From Micromonospora sp. PLK6-60 (GTDB lineage: Bacteria; Actinomycetota; Actinomycetes; Mycobacteriales; Micromonosporaceae), in the NCBI RefSeq assembly GCF_019890675.1, contig NZ_JAIOAA010000002.1, forward strand, positions 372,001-436,000: DNA of 64,000 nucleotides. The letters are read 5' to 3'. Made by a program: the position numbers and the translations under genes. How positions within the stretch are numbered: position 1 is the first letter of the stretch; every line of letters starts with the position of its first letter. The notes under the pieces were generated by a model. The model ran no database searches and was not told where the DNA came from. It worked only from the letters and a program-made list of their open reading frames with translations. Shown here piece after piece: positions 1 to 8,427 of this stretch.

Positions 1-63
1 CGGATAAATCCCTCCGTCAACGCTGAGCGGCTCGCAGCATTTCTACTCGCCCCCTGGACACGC

Positions 64-86
64 CCGGTAGCCGCCCCCGCTACCGG
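64..86. terminator. Short hairpin upstream of hflX
   Basis: CCGGTAGC pairs perfectly with GCTACCGG across a 7-base loop. It may terminate a gene lying left of the window or sit in the hflX leader. The rest of positions 1-131 holds only a TATAGC hexamer near 105, a possible -10 box for hflX. Confidence 0.35.
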
Positions 87-197
87 TGGGTACGGCCACG
101 GGCATATAGCAGGTGCGCCTGGCGTTGCCACATGTCAGGATTGCTGATACGCGCCCGAATTCACGCGGGAGCGGACATAACTGACAGGAGACGCGGT

Positions 198-1649
198 TTG
201 CGCGACGAGGAGACCTACCTCACCCCCACCGACGACGAGCTCGACGCCACCACCGGCGAGTACGAGCTCTCCGAACGGCAGGCACTTCGGCGGGTCCCCG
301 GTCTCTCCACCGAGCTCACCGACATCACCGAGGTGGAATACCGCCAGCTCCGGCTGGAGCGGGTCGTGCTCGTCGGGGTCTGGACCGAGGGCACCCAGGC
401 GGACGCCGACAACTCCCTCACCGAGCTGGCCCAGCTGGCCGAGACGGCCGGCTCGCAGGTGCTCGAAGGGTTGATCCAGCGCCGCAACCGCCCCGACCCG
501 GCCACCTACGTCGGCCGGGGCAAGGTCGACGACCTGGGCGCGGTGGTCCTCGCCACCGGGGCCGACACGGTGATCTGCGACGGTGAGCTGTCCCCGTCGC
601 AGCTGCGCAACCTGGAGCAGCGCACCAAGGTCAAGGTGGTCGACCGGACGGCGCTGATCCTGGACATCTTCGCCCAGCACGCCAAGAGCAAGGAAGGCAA
701 GGCCCAGGTCGAGCTGGCCCAGCTCGAATACCTGCTGCCCCGGCTGCGCGGCTGGGGCGAGACGCTGTCCCGGCAGACCGGCGGTTCCGGTCGAGGCGGC
801 GGCGCCGGCGGCGGCGTGGGCCTGCGTGGTCCCGGTGAGACCAAGCTGGAGACCGACCGGCGCCGGATCCGGCACCGCATCGCCCGGCTGCGCCGCGAGA
901 TCAAGGCCATGCGGACGGTACGCCAGACCAAGCGCGCCCGACGCTCCCGCAACGCGGTGCCCGCGGTGGCCATCGCCGGCTACACCAACGCCGGCAAGTC
1001 CAGCCTGCTCAACCGGCTCACCGGAGCGGGTGTGCTGGTGGAGAACGCGCTGTTTGCCACGCTCGACCCGACCACCCGCCGGGCCACCACGGCCGACGGG
1101 CGGCTCTACACGTTCTCCGACACGGTGGGCTTCGTCCGGCACCTGCCGCACCAGATCGTCGAGGCGTTCCGCTCGACGCTGGAGGAGGTCGCCGAGGCGG
1201 ACCTGGTGGTACACGTCGTGGACGGCACCCACCCCGACCCGGAGGAGCAGGTCCGCGCGGTGCGCGAGGTGCTGGCCGAGGTCGGCGCCGACCGGCTGCC
1301 CGAGCTGCTGGTGGTCAACAAGACCGACGCGGCGAACGAGGACGAGCTGCTCCGGCTGAAGCGACTCTGGCCGGAGGCGGTCTTCGTCTCGGCCCGCTCC
1401 GGCCGGGGGGTCGACGGGCTGCGCGAGGCCGTCGAGCAGCGGCTGCCGCGCCCGGCGGTGGAGGTCCGCGCCGTGCTGCCGTACGACCGGGGTGACCTGG
1501 TGGCCCGGCTGCACCGGCAGGGCGAGGTGCTGAGCACCGCCCACCTGCCGGAGGGCACCCTGCTGCACGTACGGGTCAACGAGGCGCTCGCCGCCGAGCT
1601 GGCCCCCTTCCGGGCCGCCGAGGCGGAGGTCGTCGCCGGCGGTCGGTGA
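198..1649 (+). CDS. hflX: GTPase HflX, ribosome-splitting factor
   Basis: HflX is a cytoplasmic GTPase that binds stalled or heat-damaged 70S ribosomes and splits them. The 483-residue product has the N-terminal HflX domain, a glycine-rich stretch at about residues 194-207, then the G domain with P-loop GYTNAGKSS (261-269), G3 motif DTVGF (from 308) and G4 motif NKTD (374-377). An in-frame ATG lies at 132, but TTG at 198 has AGGAG seven bases upstream and begins the family-like sequence LRDEETYLTP, so I prefer it. A small stem covers the stop codon. In M. tuberculosis hflX also lies close to lexA and nrdR, so the setting is conserved. Confidence 0.95.
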   Translation: MRDEETYLTPTDDELDATTGEYELSERQALRRVPGLSTELTDITEVEYRQLRLERVVLVGVWTEGTQADADNSLTELAQLAETAGSQVLEGLIQRRNRPDPATYVGRGKVDDLGAVVLATGADTVICDGELSPSQLRNLEQRTKVKVVDRTALILDIFAQHAKSKEGKAQVELAQLEYLLPRLRGWGETLSRQTGGSGRGGGAGGGVGLRGPGETKLETDRRRIRHRIARLRREIKAMRTVRQTKRARRSRNAVPAVAIAGYTNAGKSSLLNRLTGAGVLVENALFATLDPTTRRATTADGRLYTFSDTVGFVRHLPHQIVEAFRSTLEEVAEADLVVHVVDGTHPDPEEQVRAVREVLAEVGADRLPELLVVNKTDAANEDELLRLKRLWPEAVFVSARSGRGVDGLREAVEQRLPRPAVEVRAVLPYDRGDLVARLHRQGEVLSTAHLPEGTLLHVRVNEALAAELAPFRAAEAEVVAGGR

Positions 1650-1667
1650 CGCGCTGCGGTGTCACCG
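1644..1667 (+). terminator. Hairpin over the hflX stop codon
   Basis: CGGTGAC and GTCACCG form a 7-bp stem with a 10-base loop. The left arm contains the hflX TGA stop. There is no T-tract, as is usual for actinomycete terminators, so this is a weak call. Confidence 0.35.
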
Positions 1668-1698
1668 GTTGCCGGAGCGGGCATGCGACACTTGGCGA

Positions 1699-3366
1699 AT
1701 GCGCCGCGCTGTTTCCTCGGTCACGGTTGCCCTCGGCCTGCTCGGGGTGACCGTGGCGTTCTCCGGTGCCGTCCAGGCGGCGGCACCGGCGTCCTCCGCC
1801 CCCGCGCCCGGCAAGAAGCGCTGCACGGTCACCGACGAGCGGCTGCGTGAGCTGTCCGGGCTGGTGGCCACCAAGTCGGGCTACGTCGTCATCAACGACG
1901 GCAGCGACAAGGACAGCCGCAAGCGGGTCTTCTTCCTCGACACCAAGTGCGAGATCGCCAAGGACCCGGTGCGCTACACCGGCCAGGGGCCGCTGGACAC
2001 CGAGGACCTGGCGCTCTCCTCGGACGGCACGACCCTGTTCATCGGTGACATCGGCGACAACGACCGCAAGCGGCCCCGGGTCGCGGTGTGGACCATGCCG
2101 GTGGACGGGTCGGCACAGCCGAAGCTGCACCGGATGGCGTACCCGGACGGCAAGCCGCGCGACGCCGAGGCGCTGCTCGTCGGCGCGGACAACCTGCCGC
2201 TGGTGATCACCAAGGTGCCCAGCGGCGCGGCCGAGATCTTCACCCCGTCGGCCAAGCTGAAGACCGGCGACACCGAGCCGGTGCCGATGAAGAAGGTCGG
2301 GCAGATCACCCTGCCCAAGACCAACACCGACAACCGGCTGGGGGTCTTCGGCCGGGTCTCCATCACCGGCGCCGCCCGCTCACCGGACGGCGCGAAGGTG
2401 GTGCTGCGCACCTACGCCGACGCCTTCGAGTACGACGTGGCCGGCGGCGACATCGTCGGCGCGCTGACCACCGGCAAGCCCCGGGTCACCCCGCTGGCCG
2501 ACCCGTTCGGCGAGGCGATCTCCTACACCCCGGACGGCAAGCTCTTCGTCACCGTCTCCGACGGCGGGGAGCTGGCCCCCGACGACGCCATCGACATCCT
2601 GGCCTACACCCCGTCGACCAAGGGCGCGGAGGCGCTCGACCCGGCGGCGGGGCCCGCCACCAAGCCCAAGGCCGAGAAGTCCTGGTTCTCGACGCTGACC
2701 CTGGACGACATCACCTACCTGATCGCGGCGGTCGGCGTGCTCGGCGCGCTGCTGGTGGGTGCGGGGATCTTCGGCATCCTGCGGGCGCGCAAGCAGCGCG
2801 CCGCCGGCCGGGGCGGCGCCGACGACGTCGACCAGCCGGAGCGCGACGACACGGGGGACGAGCTGGGCGGCGACCGCCCGCGCGGCGGCGTGTACGGCGG
2901 CGCGGCCCCGGCCGGCGGGGTCTACGGCGCGGGAGGGCCGCCCGCCGGACGTCCCGGTGGCGCGGTGAACGGCAGCGCGCCGGGCCGGGCCGGGGCGCCC
3001 GCTGGCGGCGGGGTGTACGGCGGCGGCCGACCGGCCGGCGGTGGTGGCGTGTACGGCGGTGGCGGTGCCCGCCCGGCCGAGGGCGGCGGTGGCCGGGGCG
3101 GCAATCAGGGCGGCGGTGGCCGGGGCGGCGGCGTGTACGGGGGCCAGCCCGGCGGCGGTCAACCCGGTGGTGGCCAGCCCGGTGGCGGCCGGGGCGGGGT
3201 CTACGGCGGCGGGCGGGCCGAACCGCCGCGCCGGGCCGAGCCGCCCCGCCGCGAGGACCGCCCGTACGGCGAGCGCCGGCCGGGCGGCGGCGAGCCGGGC
3301 CCCGGCCGGGGCGGCCAGTACGGCGGTTATTCGGGTCGCGAACAGCACCGGGGCGACCGCTACTGA
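1699..3366 (+). CDS. Secreted/transmembrane propeller-like protein with Gly-rich tail
   Basis: Function is unknown. The 555-residue product starts with a Sec signal (about 1-28, hydrophobic core then AVQAAA). About 300 extracytoplasmic residues follow with blade-like motifs (GTTLFIGDIGDNDRK, SPDGAKVVLRTY, TPDGKLFVTVSDG). One membrane helix lies at about 338-361. The cytoplasmic tail of about 190 residues is almost all Gly, Pro, Arg and Ala with recurring VYGG units. ATG at 1699 is preferred to ATG at 1669 because it opens directly into the signal peptide. M. tuberculosis Rv2721c, an Ala/Gly-rich membrane protein beside lexA, is the likely counterpart. The low-complexity tail may bind partners or phase-separate, but that is speculation. 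Confidence 0.8.
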   Translation: MRRAVSSVTVALGLLGVTVAFSGAVQAAAPASSAPAPGKKRCTVTDERLRELSGLVATKSGYVVINDGSDKDSRKRVFFLDTKCEIAKDPVRYTGQGPLDTEDLALSSDGTTLFIGDIGDNDRKRPRVAVWTMPVDGSAQPKLHRMAYPDGKPRDAEALLVGADNLPLVITKVPSGAAEIFTPSAKLKTGDTEPVPMKKVGQITLPKTNTDNRLGVFGRVSITGAARSPDGAKVVLRTYADAFEYDVAGGDIVGALTTGKPRVTPLADPFGEAISYTPDGKLFVTVSDGGELAPDDAIDILAYTPSTKGAEALDPAAGPATKPKAEKSWFSTLTLDDITYLIAAVGVLGALLVGAGIFGILRARKQRAAGRGGADDVDQPERDDTGDELGGDRPRGGVYGGAAPAGGVYGAGGPPAGRPGGAVNGSAPGRAGAPAGGGVYGGGRPAGGGGVYGGGGARPAEGGGGRGGNQGGGGRGGGVYGGQPGGGQPGGGQPGGGRGGVYGGGRAEPPRRAEPPRREDRPYGERRPGGGEPGPGRGGQYGGYSGREQHRGDRY

Positions 3367-3375
3367 CGACCCGGA

Positions 3376-3406
3376 CCGGGTGACCGCCGCACGGCCGGTC
3401 ACCCGG
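3376..3406. terminator. Bidirectional terminator between convergent genes
   Basis: CCGGGTGACC and GGTCACCCGG form a perfect 10-bp stem with an 11-base loop. It lies between the convergent propeller gene and lexA and can serve both. Confidence 0.6.
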
Positions 3407-3418
3407 GAGACCGGCCGG

Positions 3419-4204
3419 TCAGATCCGGCGCAGCACCGCGACGACCCGGCCCATGATGGTGGCGTCGTCGCCGGGGATCGGGTCGAACGCCGGGTTCTGC
3501 GGCATCAGCCAGACGTGACCGTCGCGGCGCCGGTAGGTCTTCACGGTCGCCTCGCCGTCGAGCATGGCGGCGACGATGTCGCCGGCCTCGGCGTTGGGCT
3601 GCTGCCGGACCACCACCCAGTCGCCGTCGCAGATCGCCGCGTCCAGCATCGAGTCGCCCTTGACCTGGAGCATGAAGACCTCGCCCTCACCCACCAGCTC
3701 GCGGGGGAGCGGGAAGATGTCCTCCACCGCCTGCTCGGCCAGGATCGGGCCACCGGCGGCGATCCGGCCCAGCATCGGCACGTACGCCGGGGCCGGGCGC
3801 TGGGCGCGGGCCGCCTCGTCGTCGAGGGCGTCGGCGGGCGCGCGGACGTCGACTGCCCGGGGGCGGTTGGGGTCGCGCCGCAGGAAGCCCTTCTTCTCCA
3901 GCTCCTTGAGCTGGTAGGCCACGCTCGACGGGGACACCAGGCCGACCGCCTCGCCGATCTCGCGCACGCTCGGCGGGTAGCCGTGCCGCTCGACCCAGGT
4001 GCGGATGAACTCCAGGATCCGGCGCTGCCGGGCGGTCAGGTCGACCGTGGCGGGGTCGGGAAAGCTGCTGACCACCGGGGTGACCGGGCGCACGGCGGGC
4101 TGGCCCGTCCGGCTGCGCGCGGCGGTGCGGCGCCGAGTGGCCGGCGGACCCGCCTCGGCGATCGGCTGCGGGTTCTTCGGCCGGCTGGCCCGGTCCTCGG
4201 TCAC
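3419..4204 (-). CDS. lexA: SOS repressor LexA
   Basis: LexA represses DNA-damage genes and is inactivated by RecA-stimulated self-cleavage. The 261-residue protein has an unusual basic N-terminal extension of about 50 residues. The winged helix-turn-helix follows ([13 protein letters not shown], about 77-89), then the cleavage site A150-G151 in GRIAAGGP. The peptidase dyad is Ser185 (KGDSM) and Lys222 (ATVKTY). The GTG start at 4204 is preceded by GGGAGG six bases away. A promoter (-35 TTGAAA, -10 TACGGT) and three SOS-type boxes lie upstream, so autoregulation is expected. nrdR is transcribed divergently from the same 530-bp region. Confidence 0.97.
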   Translation of the reverse strand: MTEDRASRPKNPQPIAEAGPPATRRRTAARSRTGQPAVRPVTPVVSSFPDPATVDLTARQRRILEFIRTWVERHGYPPSVREIGEAVGLVSPSSVAYQLKELEKKGFLRRDPNRPRAVDVRAPADALDDEAARAQRPAPAYVPMLGRIAAGGPILAEQAVEDIFPLPRELVGEGEVFMLQVKGDSMLDAAICDGDWVVVRQQPNAEAGDIVAAMLDGEATVKTYRRRDGHVWLMPQNPAFDPIPGDDATIMGRVVAVLRRI

Positions 4205-4305
4205 GTCCGTCCTCCCTGGTCGGCGCTGGGTGCCTCGGCGGCTCGTGGTGCATACGGGGGTGTGGCGACCGGCTGCGCCGCTCGGGTGCCGCTCGGTTGA
4301 TCCTG

Positions 4306-4334
4306 ACCGTATAGGTGAGATCGGTCATTTTCAA
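4306..4334 (-). promoter_or_regulatory. lexA promoter (-35 TTGAAA, N17, -10 TACGGT)
   Basis: Read on the minus strand, TTGAAA (4334-4329) is followed by exactly 17 bases and TACGGT (4311-4306). The predicted start is near 4299, giving a leader of about 95 bases. The -35 hexamer overlaps the SOS-like box at 4331-4346, a good geometry for repression. Confidence 0.55.
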
Positions 4335-4346
4335 ACATCTGTACGA
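4331..4346. promoter_or_regulatory. Imperfect LexA (SOS) box over the lexA -35
   Basis: Minus-strand sequence TCGTACAGATGTTTGA differs from the actinobacterial consensus TCGAAC-N4-GTTCGA at two positions. It overlaps the lexA -35 hexamer. Confidence 0.5.
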
Positions 4347-4381
4347 CCTCTCTCGGCGTGTCGGGCCGAAATCCTGGATTT

Positions 4382-4397
4382 CCGAACACCTGTTCTG
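4382..4397. promoter_or_regulatory. LexA (SOS) box
   Basis: CCGAACACCTGTTCTG contains the perfect core GAAC-N4-GTTC (4384-4395). It lies 34 bp centre-to-centre from the next box, in the lexA-nrdR intergenic region. Confidence 0.75.
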
Positions 4398-4415
4398 ATA
4401 AATGGTACGACGCTC

Positions 4416-4431
4416 TCGAACGAATGTTCTA
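4416..4431. promoter_or_regulatory. LexA (SOS) box
   Basis: TCGAACGAATGTTCTA has the perfect core GAAC-N4-GTTC (4418-4429) and nearly complete flanks. It lies about 100 bp upstream of the nrdR promoter and about 85 bp upstream of the lexA promoter. Confidence 0.78.
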
Positions 4432-4531
4432 TCGGCGCGCCGCGTGACCGTCGGGCCGGTGGCCCGTTGGGTTCCTCGGTGGGTTGCGAAAGGACGTGAC
4501 GTTGCCGACGCGCCGACCGGCTGCGGCTAAC

Positions 4532-4560
4532 TTGACCACCGTCGGCGGGCGGCATAGGTT
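4532..4560 (+). promoter_or_regulatory. nrdR-nrdJ promoter (TTGACC, N17, TAGGTT)
   Basis: TTGACC at 4532-4537 and TAGGTT at 4555-4560 are separated by exactly 17 bases, a strong principal-sigma promoter. The predicted start is near 4567, inside the NrdR-box candidate, leaving a leader of about 168 bases. Confidence 0.65.
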
Positions 4561-4562
4561 CA

Positions 4563-4578
4563 ACCCCTAGATGTAGTA
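4563..4578. promoter_or_regulatory. Candidate NrdR box
   Basis: ACCCCTAGATGTAGTA is an imperfect palindrome centred on the predicted transcription start, resembling the 16-bp NrdR operator family. A weaker related sequence, CTACAGGTTGGGT, lies at 4599-4611. NrdR usually binds paired boxes, so the pair is plausible but its spacing (about 35 bp) is not ideal. Confidence 0.4.
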
Positions 4579-4734
4579 GTCACATGGGCGTAAGTTGCCT
4601 ACAGGTTGGGTTCGGCTACAGACCGCACTTCTCCGTACGTCCGCCCGGCGGCGGCCATCGACGTGGCCCCGCCGTGGTGTCGCGTGCCCGGGTGCGGCCG
4701 GTGGTCGCCCGCGATCGACGAAGGAGGACAGGCG

Positions 4735-5229
4735 ATGCGGTGTCCGTACTGCCGGCACGCCGACTCCCGGGTGGTCGACTCGCGGGAGGCCGACGACGGC
4801 CAGCTCATCCGGCGGCGGCGGTCCTGCCCGGAGTGCGGCAAGCGGTTCACCACGGTGGAGGAGGCGGTCCTCGCGGTGGTCAAGCGCAGCGGGGTGACCG
4901 AGCCGTTCAGCCGGACCAAGATCATCGGCGGGGTGCGCAAGGCGTGCCAGGGGCGGCCGGTCGACGAGGACTCGATCGCGCTGCTCGCCCAGAAGGTCGA
5001 GGAGACCGTCCGGGCCAAGGGGGCCGCCGAGCTGCCCAGTCACGAGGTGGGGCTGGCGATCCTGGGCCCACTGCGCGACCTGGACGAGGTGGCCTACCTG
5101 CGGTTCGCCAGCGTCTACCGGTCCTTCGACTCGCTCGCCGACTTCGAGCGCGAGATCGAGACGCTGCGGGCCGCCGCGCGGGCCCGCGCGGGTGCCGGAG
5201 CGGCCGAGGCCGCCGGCGCGATCAGCTGA
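4735..5229 (+). CDS. nrdR: Ribonucleotide reductase repressor NrdR
   Basis: NrdR is a nucleotide-sensing repressor of ribonucleotide reductase genes. The 164-residue product has the zinc ribbon C3-C6...C31-C34 (RCPYC, SCPECG) and then an ATP-cone domain (about 46-136). ATG at 4735 has AAGGAGG seven bases upstream and begins the canonical MRCPYC, so upstream in-frame starts are rejected. A strong promoter with a possible NrdR box precedes it. nrdJ starts 68 bases after the stop, so the two form the nrdR-nrdJ operon known from streptomycetes. Confidence 0.96.
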   Translation: MRCPYCRHADSRVVDSREADDGQLIRRRRSCPECGKRFTTVEEAVLAVVKRSGVTEPFSRTKIIGGVRKACQGRPVDEDSIALLAQKVEETVRAKGAAELPSHEVGLAILGPLRDLDEVAYLRFASVYRSFDSLADFEREIETLRAAARARAGAGAAEAAGAIS

Positions 5230-5296
5230 CATTCGGATTTCTGACAGTTTTGGACGAGGCGCGGTGGGTGACCGTGCCGACGAGGGGGGCGAGGGC

Positions 5297-8152
5297 GTGA
5301 CGACCAGCAAGTCACGGAACAAGGCCGGGGCCGGGCTGAAGATCGAGCGCGTCTGGACGACCGAGGGGGTGCATCCCTACGACGAGGTCAGCTGGGAGCG
5401 CCGTGACGTCGTCATGACGAACTGGCGGGACGGCTCGATCAACTTCGAGCAGCGCGGGGTGGAGTACCCCGAGTCCTGGAGCGTCAACGCGGCCAACATC
5501 GTGACCACCAAGTACTTCCGGGGCGCGGTGGGGACCCCGGAGCGGGAGTGGTCGCTCAAGCAGCTGATCGACCGGGTGGTCGGCACCTACCGCACCGCCG
5601 GTGAGGAGTACGGCTACTTCGCCACCCCGGCCGACGCGGAGGTCTTCGCGCACGAGCTGACCTGGATGCTGCTGCACCAGGTGTTCAGCTTCAACTCGCC
5701 GGTCTGGTTCAACGTCGGCACGCCGTCCCCGCAGCAGGTAAGCGCCTGCTTCATCCTGGCCGTCGACGACTCGATGGACTCCATCCTCGACTGGTACAAG
5801 GAGGAGGGCCGGATCTTCCAGGGCGGCTCGGGCGCCGGGGTCAACCTCTCCCGCATCCGTTCCTCCAAGGAGCTGCTCTCCTCCGGCGGCACCGCCTCCG
5901 GCCCGGTCAGCTTCATGCGCGGCGCGGACGCCTCCGCCGGCACCATCAAGTCCGGTGGCGCCACCCGGCGGGCCGCCAAGATGGTCATCCTCGACGTCGA
6001 CCACCCGGACATCGAGGAGTTCGTGGCGACCAAGGCGCGCGAGGAGGACAAGATCCGCGCGCTGCGCGACGCCGGCTTCGACATGGACCTGGGCGGCGCC
6101 GACATCGCCAGCGTGCAGTACCAGAACGCCAACAACTCGGTCCGGGTCTCCGACGAGTTCATGACCGCCGTGCAGAACGGCGGCGGCTTCGACCTGCGCG
6201 GCCGGCTCGACGGCCAGACCATCGAGACGATCGACGCCAAGAAGCTGTTCCGCACCATCTCCCAGGCCGCCTGGGAGTGCGCCGACCCGGGCCTGCAGTA
6301 CGACGACACCATCAACGACTGGCACACCTGCCCGGAGACCGGGCGGATCACCGCGTCGAACCCGTGCTCGGAATACCTGCACCTGGACAACTCCTCGTGC
6401 AACCTGGCCTCGCTCAACCTGATGAAGTTCCTCCGCGCCGACGGCGGCTTCGAGGTGGAGAAGTTCGTCCGGAGCGTCGAGTTCGTCATCACCGCGATGG
6501 ACATCTCGATCTGCTTCGCCGACTTCCCGACCGAGAAGATCGGCGAGACCACCCGCGCGTACCGGCAGCTCGGCATCGGCTACGCCAACCTGGGCGCCCT
6601 GCTGATGGCCTCCGGCCTGCCATACGACTCGGCGCAGGGTCGGGAGGTCGCCGGGGCGATCACCTCGCTGATGACCGGCACGGCGTACCGCCGCTCGGCC
6701 GAGCTGGCCGGCATCGTCGGCGCGTACGAGGGCTATGCCCGCAACGCCGAGGCGCACAAGCGGGTCATGCGCAAGCACGCCGCCGCGAACGACGAGATCA
6801 AGCCGACCGGCACCGTGGCCACCGCGATCCAGCGCGAGGCCACCAAGCAGTGGACGCAGGGCAACAAGACCGGCGACAGGTTCGGCTGGCGCAACTCGCA
6901 GGCGTCGGTGCTCGCCCCGACCGGCACCATCGGCCTGATGATGGACTGCGACACCACCGGCGTCGAGCCGGACCTGGCGCTTGTCAAGTTCAAGAAGCTG
7001 GTCGGCGGCGGCTCGATGCAGATCGTCAACCAGACGGTGCCGCGCGCCCTGCGCAGCCTCGGCTACCCCGAGGAGCAGGTCGAGGCGATCGTCGAGCACA
7101 TCGCCGACCACGGTCACGTGGTCGACGCCCCCGGCCTGAAGCCCGAGCACTACCCGGTCTTCGACTGCGCCATGGGCGAGCGGTCCATCGCCCCGATGGG
7201 CCACGTGCGGATGATGGCGGCCGTGCAGCCGTTCATCTCCGGCGCGATCTCCAAGACGGTCAACATGCCGGAGCAGGCCACCGTCGAGGACGTCGAGAAG
7301 ATCTACTTCGAGGGCTGGAAGCTCGGCCTGAAGGCCCTGGCGATCTACCGGGACAACTGCAAGGTCGGCCAGCCGCTGTCCGCGGCGAAGCGGAAGACGG
7401 CCGCGCCGGAGCCGGCGGCCGAGGTCGAGAAGGTCGTGGAGAAGGTCGTCGAGTACCGCCCGGTGCGCAAGCGGCTGCCGAAGAAGCGCCCGTCGGAGAC
7501 CATCTCCTTCTCGGTCGGCGGCGCCGAGGGCTACCTCACCGCCTCGTCCTACCCGGACGACGGCCTGGGCGAGGTCTTCCTGAAGATGTCGAAGCAGGGC
7601 TCGACCCTGGCCGGCGTGATGGACGCCTTCTCGGTGGCCATCTCCATCGGCCTCCAGTACGGCGTCCCGCTTGAGACGTACGTCAGCAAGTTCACCAACA
7701 TGCGCTTCGAGCCGGCCGGCATGACCGACGACCCGGACGTGCGGATGGCGGCCTCGGTGATGGACTACATCTTCCGTCGCCTGGCGCTGGACTTCCTGCC
7801 CTACGACCGCCGCGCGGAGCTGGGCATCTTCACCGCCAAGGAGCGGGCCGCCCAGCTCGCGGCCGAGGCGGAGGCCGAGGCGAACGGCACCGACCTGACC
7901 GCGATGGCCGCGTCCGCCCCGGTCGAGGCGCCGGAGCCGAAGACCGGCCCGGTCGCCCAGCCGGCGCAGGAGATGGCGGAGGTCGCCGCCGCCAAGCCGG
8001 CCCCGCCGGTCGGTTCCAGCACCGAGCTGCTGGAGGCCGTGATCGGCAAGGCCGCGGACGCGCCGCTCTGCTTCACCTGCGGCACGAAGATGCGGCCGGC
8101 CGGTAGCTGCTACGTCTGCGAGGGCTGCGGCTCCACCAGCGGTTGCAGCTGA
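5297..8152 (+). CDS. nrdJ: Adenosylcobalamin-dependent ribonucleotide reductase (class II)
   Basis: NrdJ reduces ribonucleotides to deoxyribonucleotides using coenzyme B12 rather than oxygen. The 951-residue product contains C151 (VSACFIL), the N-x-C-x-E active-site motif NPCSE with thiyl-radical C357, and partner C368 (SSCNLASL). The C-terminus carries a zinc-ribbon-like segment (CFTCG, CYVCEGC) and a terminal cysteine pair region thought to re-reduce the active site. GTG at 5297 follows a purine-rich GAGGGGGGCGAGG stretch. It is co-transcribed with nrdR. A strong hairpin 18 bases downstream ends the operon. No cobalamin riboswitch was seen upstream. Confidence 0.96.
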   Translation: MTTSKSRNKAGAGLKIERVWTTEGVHPYDEVSWERRDVVMTNWRDGSINFEQRGVEYPESWSVNAANIVTTKYFRGAVGTPEREWSLKQLIDRVVGTYRTAGEEYGYFATPADAEVFAHELTWMLLHQVFSFNSPVWFNVGTPSPQQVSACFILAVDDSMDSILDWYKEEGRIFQGGSGAGVNLSRIRSSKELLSSGGTASGPVSFMRGADASAGTIKSGGATRRAAKMVILDVDHPDIEEFVATKAREEDKIRALRDAGFDMDLGGADIASVQYQNANNSVRVSDEFMTAVQNGGGFDLRGRLDGQTIETIDAKKLFRTISQAAWECADPGLQYDDTINDWHTCPETGRITASNPCSEYLHLDNSSCNLASLNLMKFLRADGGFEVEKFVRSVEFVITAMDISICFADFPTEKIGETTRAYRQLGIGYANLGALLMASGLPYDSAQGREVAGAITSLMTGTAYRRSAELAGIVGAYEGYARNAEAHKRVMRKHAAANDEIKPTGTVATAIQREATKQWTQGNKTGDRFGWRNSQASVLAPTGTIGLMMDCDTTGVEPDLALVKFKKLVGGGSMQIVNQTVPRALRSLGYPEEQVEAIVEHIADHGHVVDAPGLKPEHYPVFDCAMGERSIAPMGHVRMMAAVQPFISGAISKTVNMPEQATVEDVEKIYFEGWKLGLKALAIYRDNCKVGQPLSAAKRKTAAPEPAAEVEKVVEKVVEYRPVRKRLPKKRPSETISFSVGGAEGYLTASSYPDDGLGEVFLKMSKQGSTLAGVMDAFSVAISIGLQYGVPLETYVSKFTNMRFEPAGMTDDPDVRMAASVMDYIFRRLALDFLPYDRRAELGIFTAKERAAQLAAEAEAEANGTDLTAMAASAPVEAPEPKTGPVAQPAQEMAEVAAAKPAPPVGSSTELLEAVIGKAADAPLCFTCGTKMRPAGSCYVCEGCGSTSGCS

Positions 8153-8170
8153 CGTACGTCCGTCCGTTCG

Positions 8171-8204
8171 GCGAGCGCGGCAGGGGTTTCCCTGCCGCGC
8201 TCGC
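8171..8204 (+). terminator. nrdRJ terminator
   Basis: A perfect 15-bp stem (GCGAGCGCGGCAGGG with its complement) closes a GTTT loop. Flanking bases extend the pairing imperfectly. No T-tract follows. Confidence 0.8.
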
Positions 8205-8258
8205 GGCGTTCGGGCGGACCGCGCCGCCCCGGCCGGCCGGGGACGGTCGTTCAGGAGG

Positions 8259-8349
8259 CTACGAACTTGATGACGTAGACGAATCATCGTGGCGCCGGGA
8301 TTCGCACCATCGCGGCCTCGGTGATTCGTTCACGACGTCAGGTTCGTAG
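8259..8349. repeat. 28-bp imperfect inverted repeat (MITE-like or structured RNA)
   Basis: The left arm 8259-8286 begins CTACGAACTTGATGACGTAG and the right arm 8322-8349 ends GGTTCGTAG. The arms match at 23 of 28 positions and enclose 35 bases. No target-site duplication is visible. It fills the gap between the nrdJ terminator and the next gene, and no credible coding sequence lies inside. Confidence 0.6.
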
Positions 8350-8427
8350 GCTGCGAGACGCACCCCGCCGGCTCCACCTCTGCACCACGACCTGACGTCG
8401 CCCGGCGGCCGGCCGGAACGGGGGACC

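Noticed and set aside
4201..4389. A 62-codon minus-strand frame ending in a GTGA overlap with lexA
   Set aside because: Its start lies inside an SOS box upstream of the lexA promoter, so the mapped-looking promoter would not transcribe it. The peptide has no recognisable features.
4432..4734. A cobalamin riboswitch before nrdR-nrdJ
   Set aside because: B12-dependent NrdJ made this worth checking, but no B12-box-like sequence or suitable multi-stem structure was seen. B12 control in streptomycetes acts on the class I nrdAB genes instead.
5312..8287. A 991-codon open frame antisense to nrdJ, and many similar long antisense frames elsewhere
   Set aside because: In DNA with nearly all G or C third positions, stop codons are rare in the other frames. 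The translations are Arg/Ala/Gly/His-rich without any family motif, while nrdJ is unmistakable.
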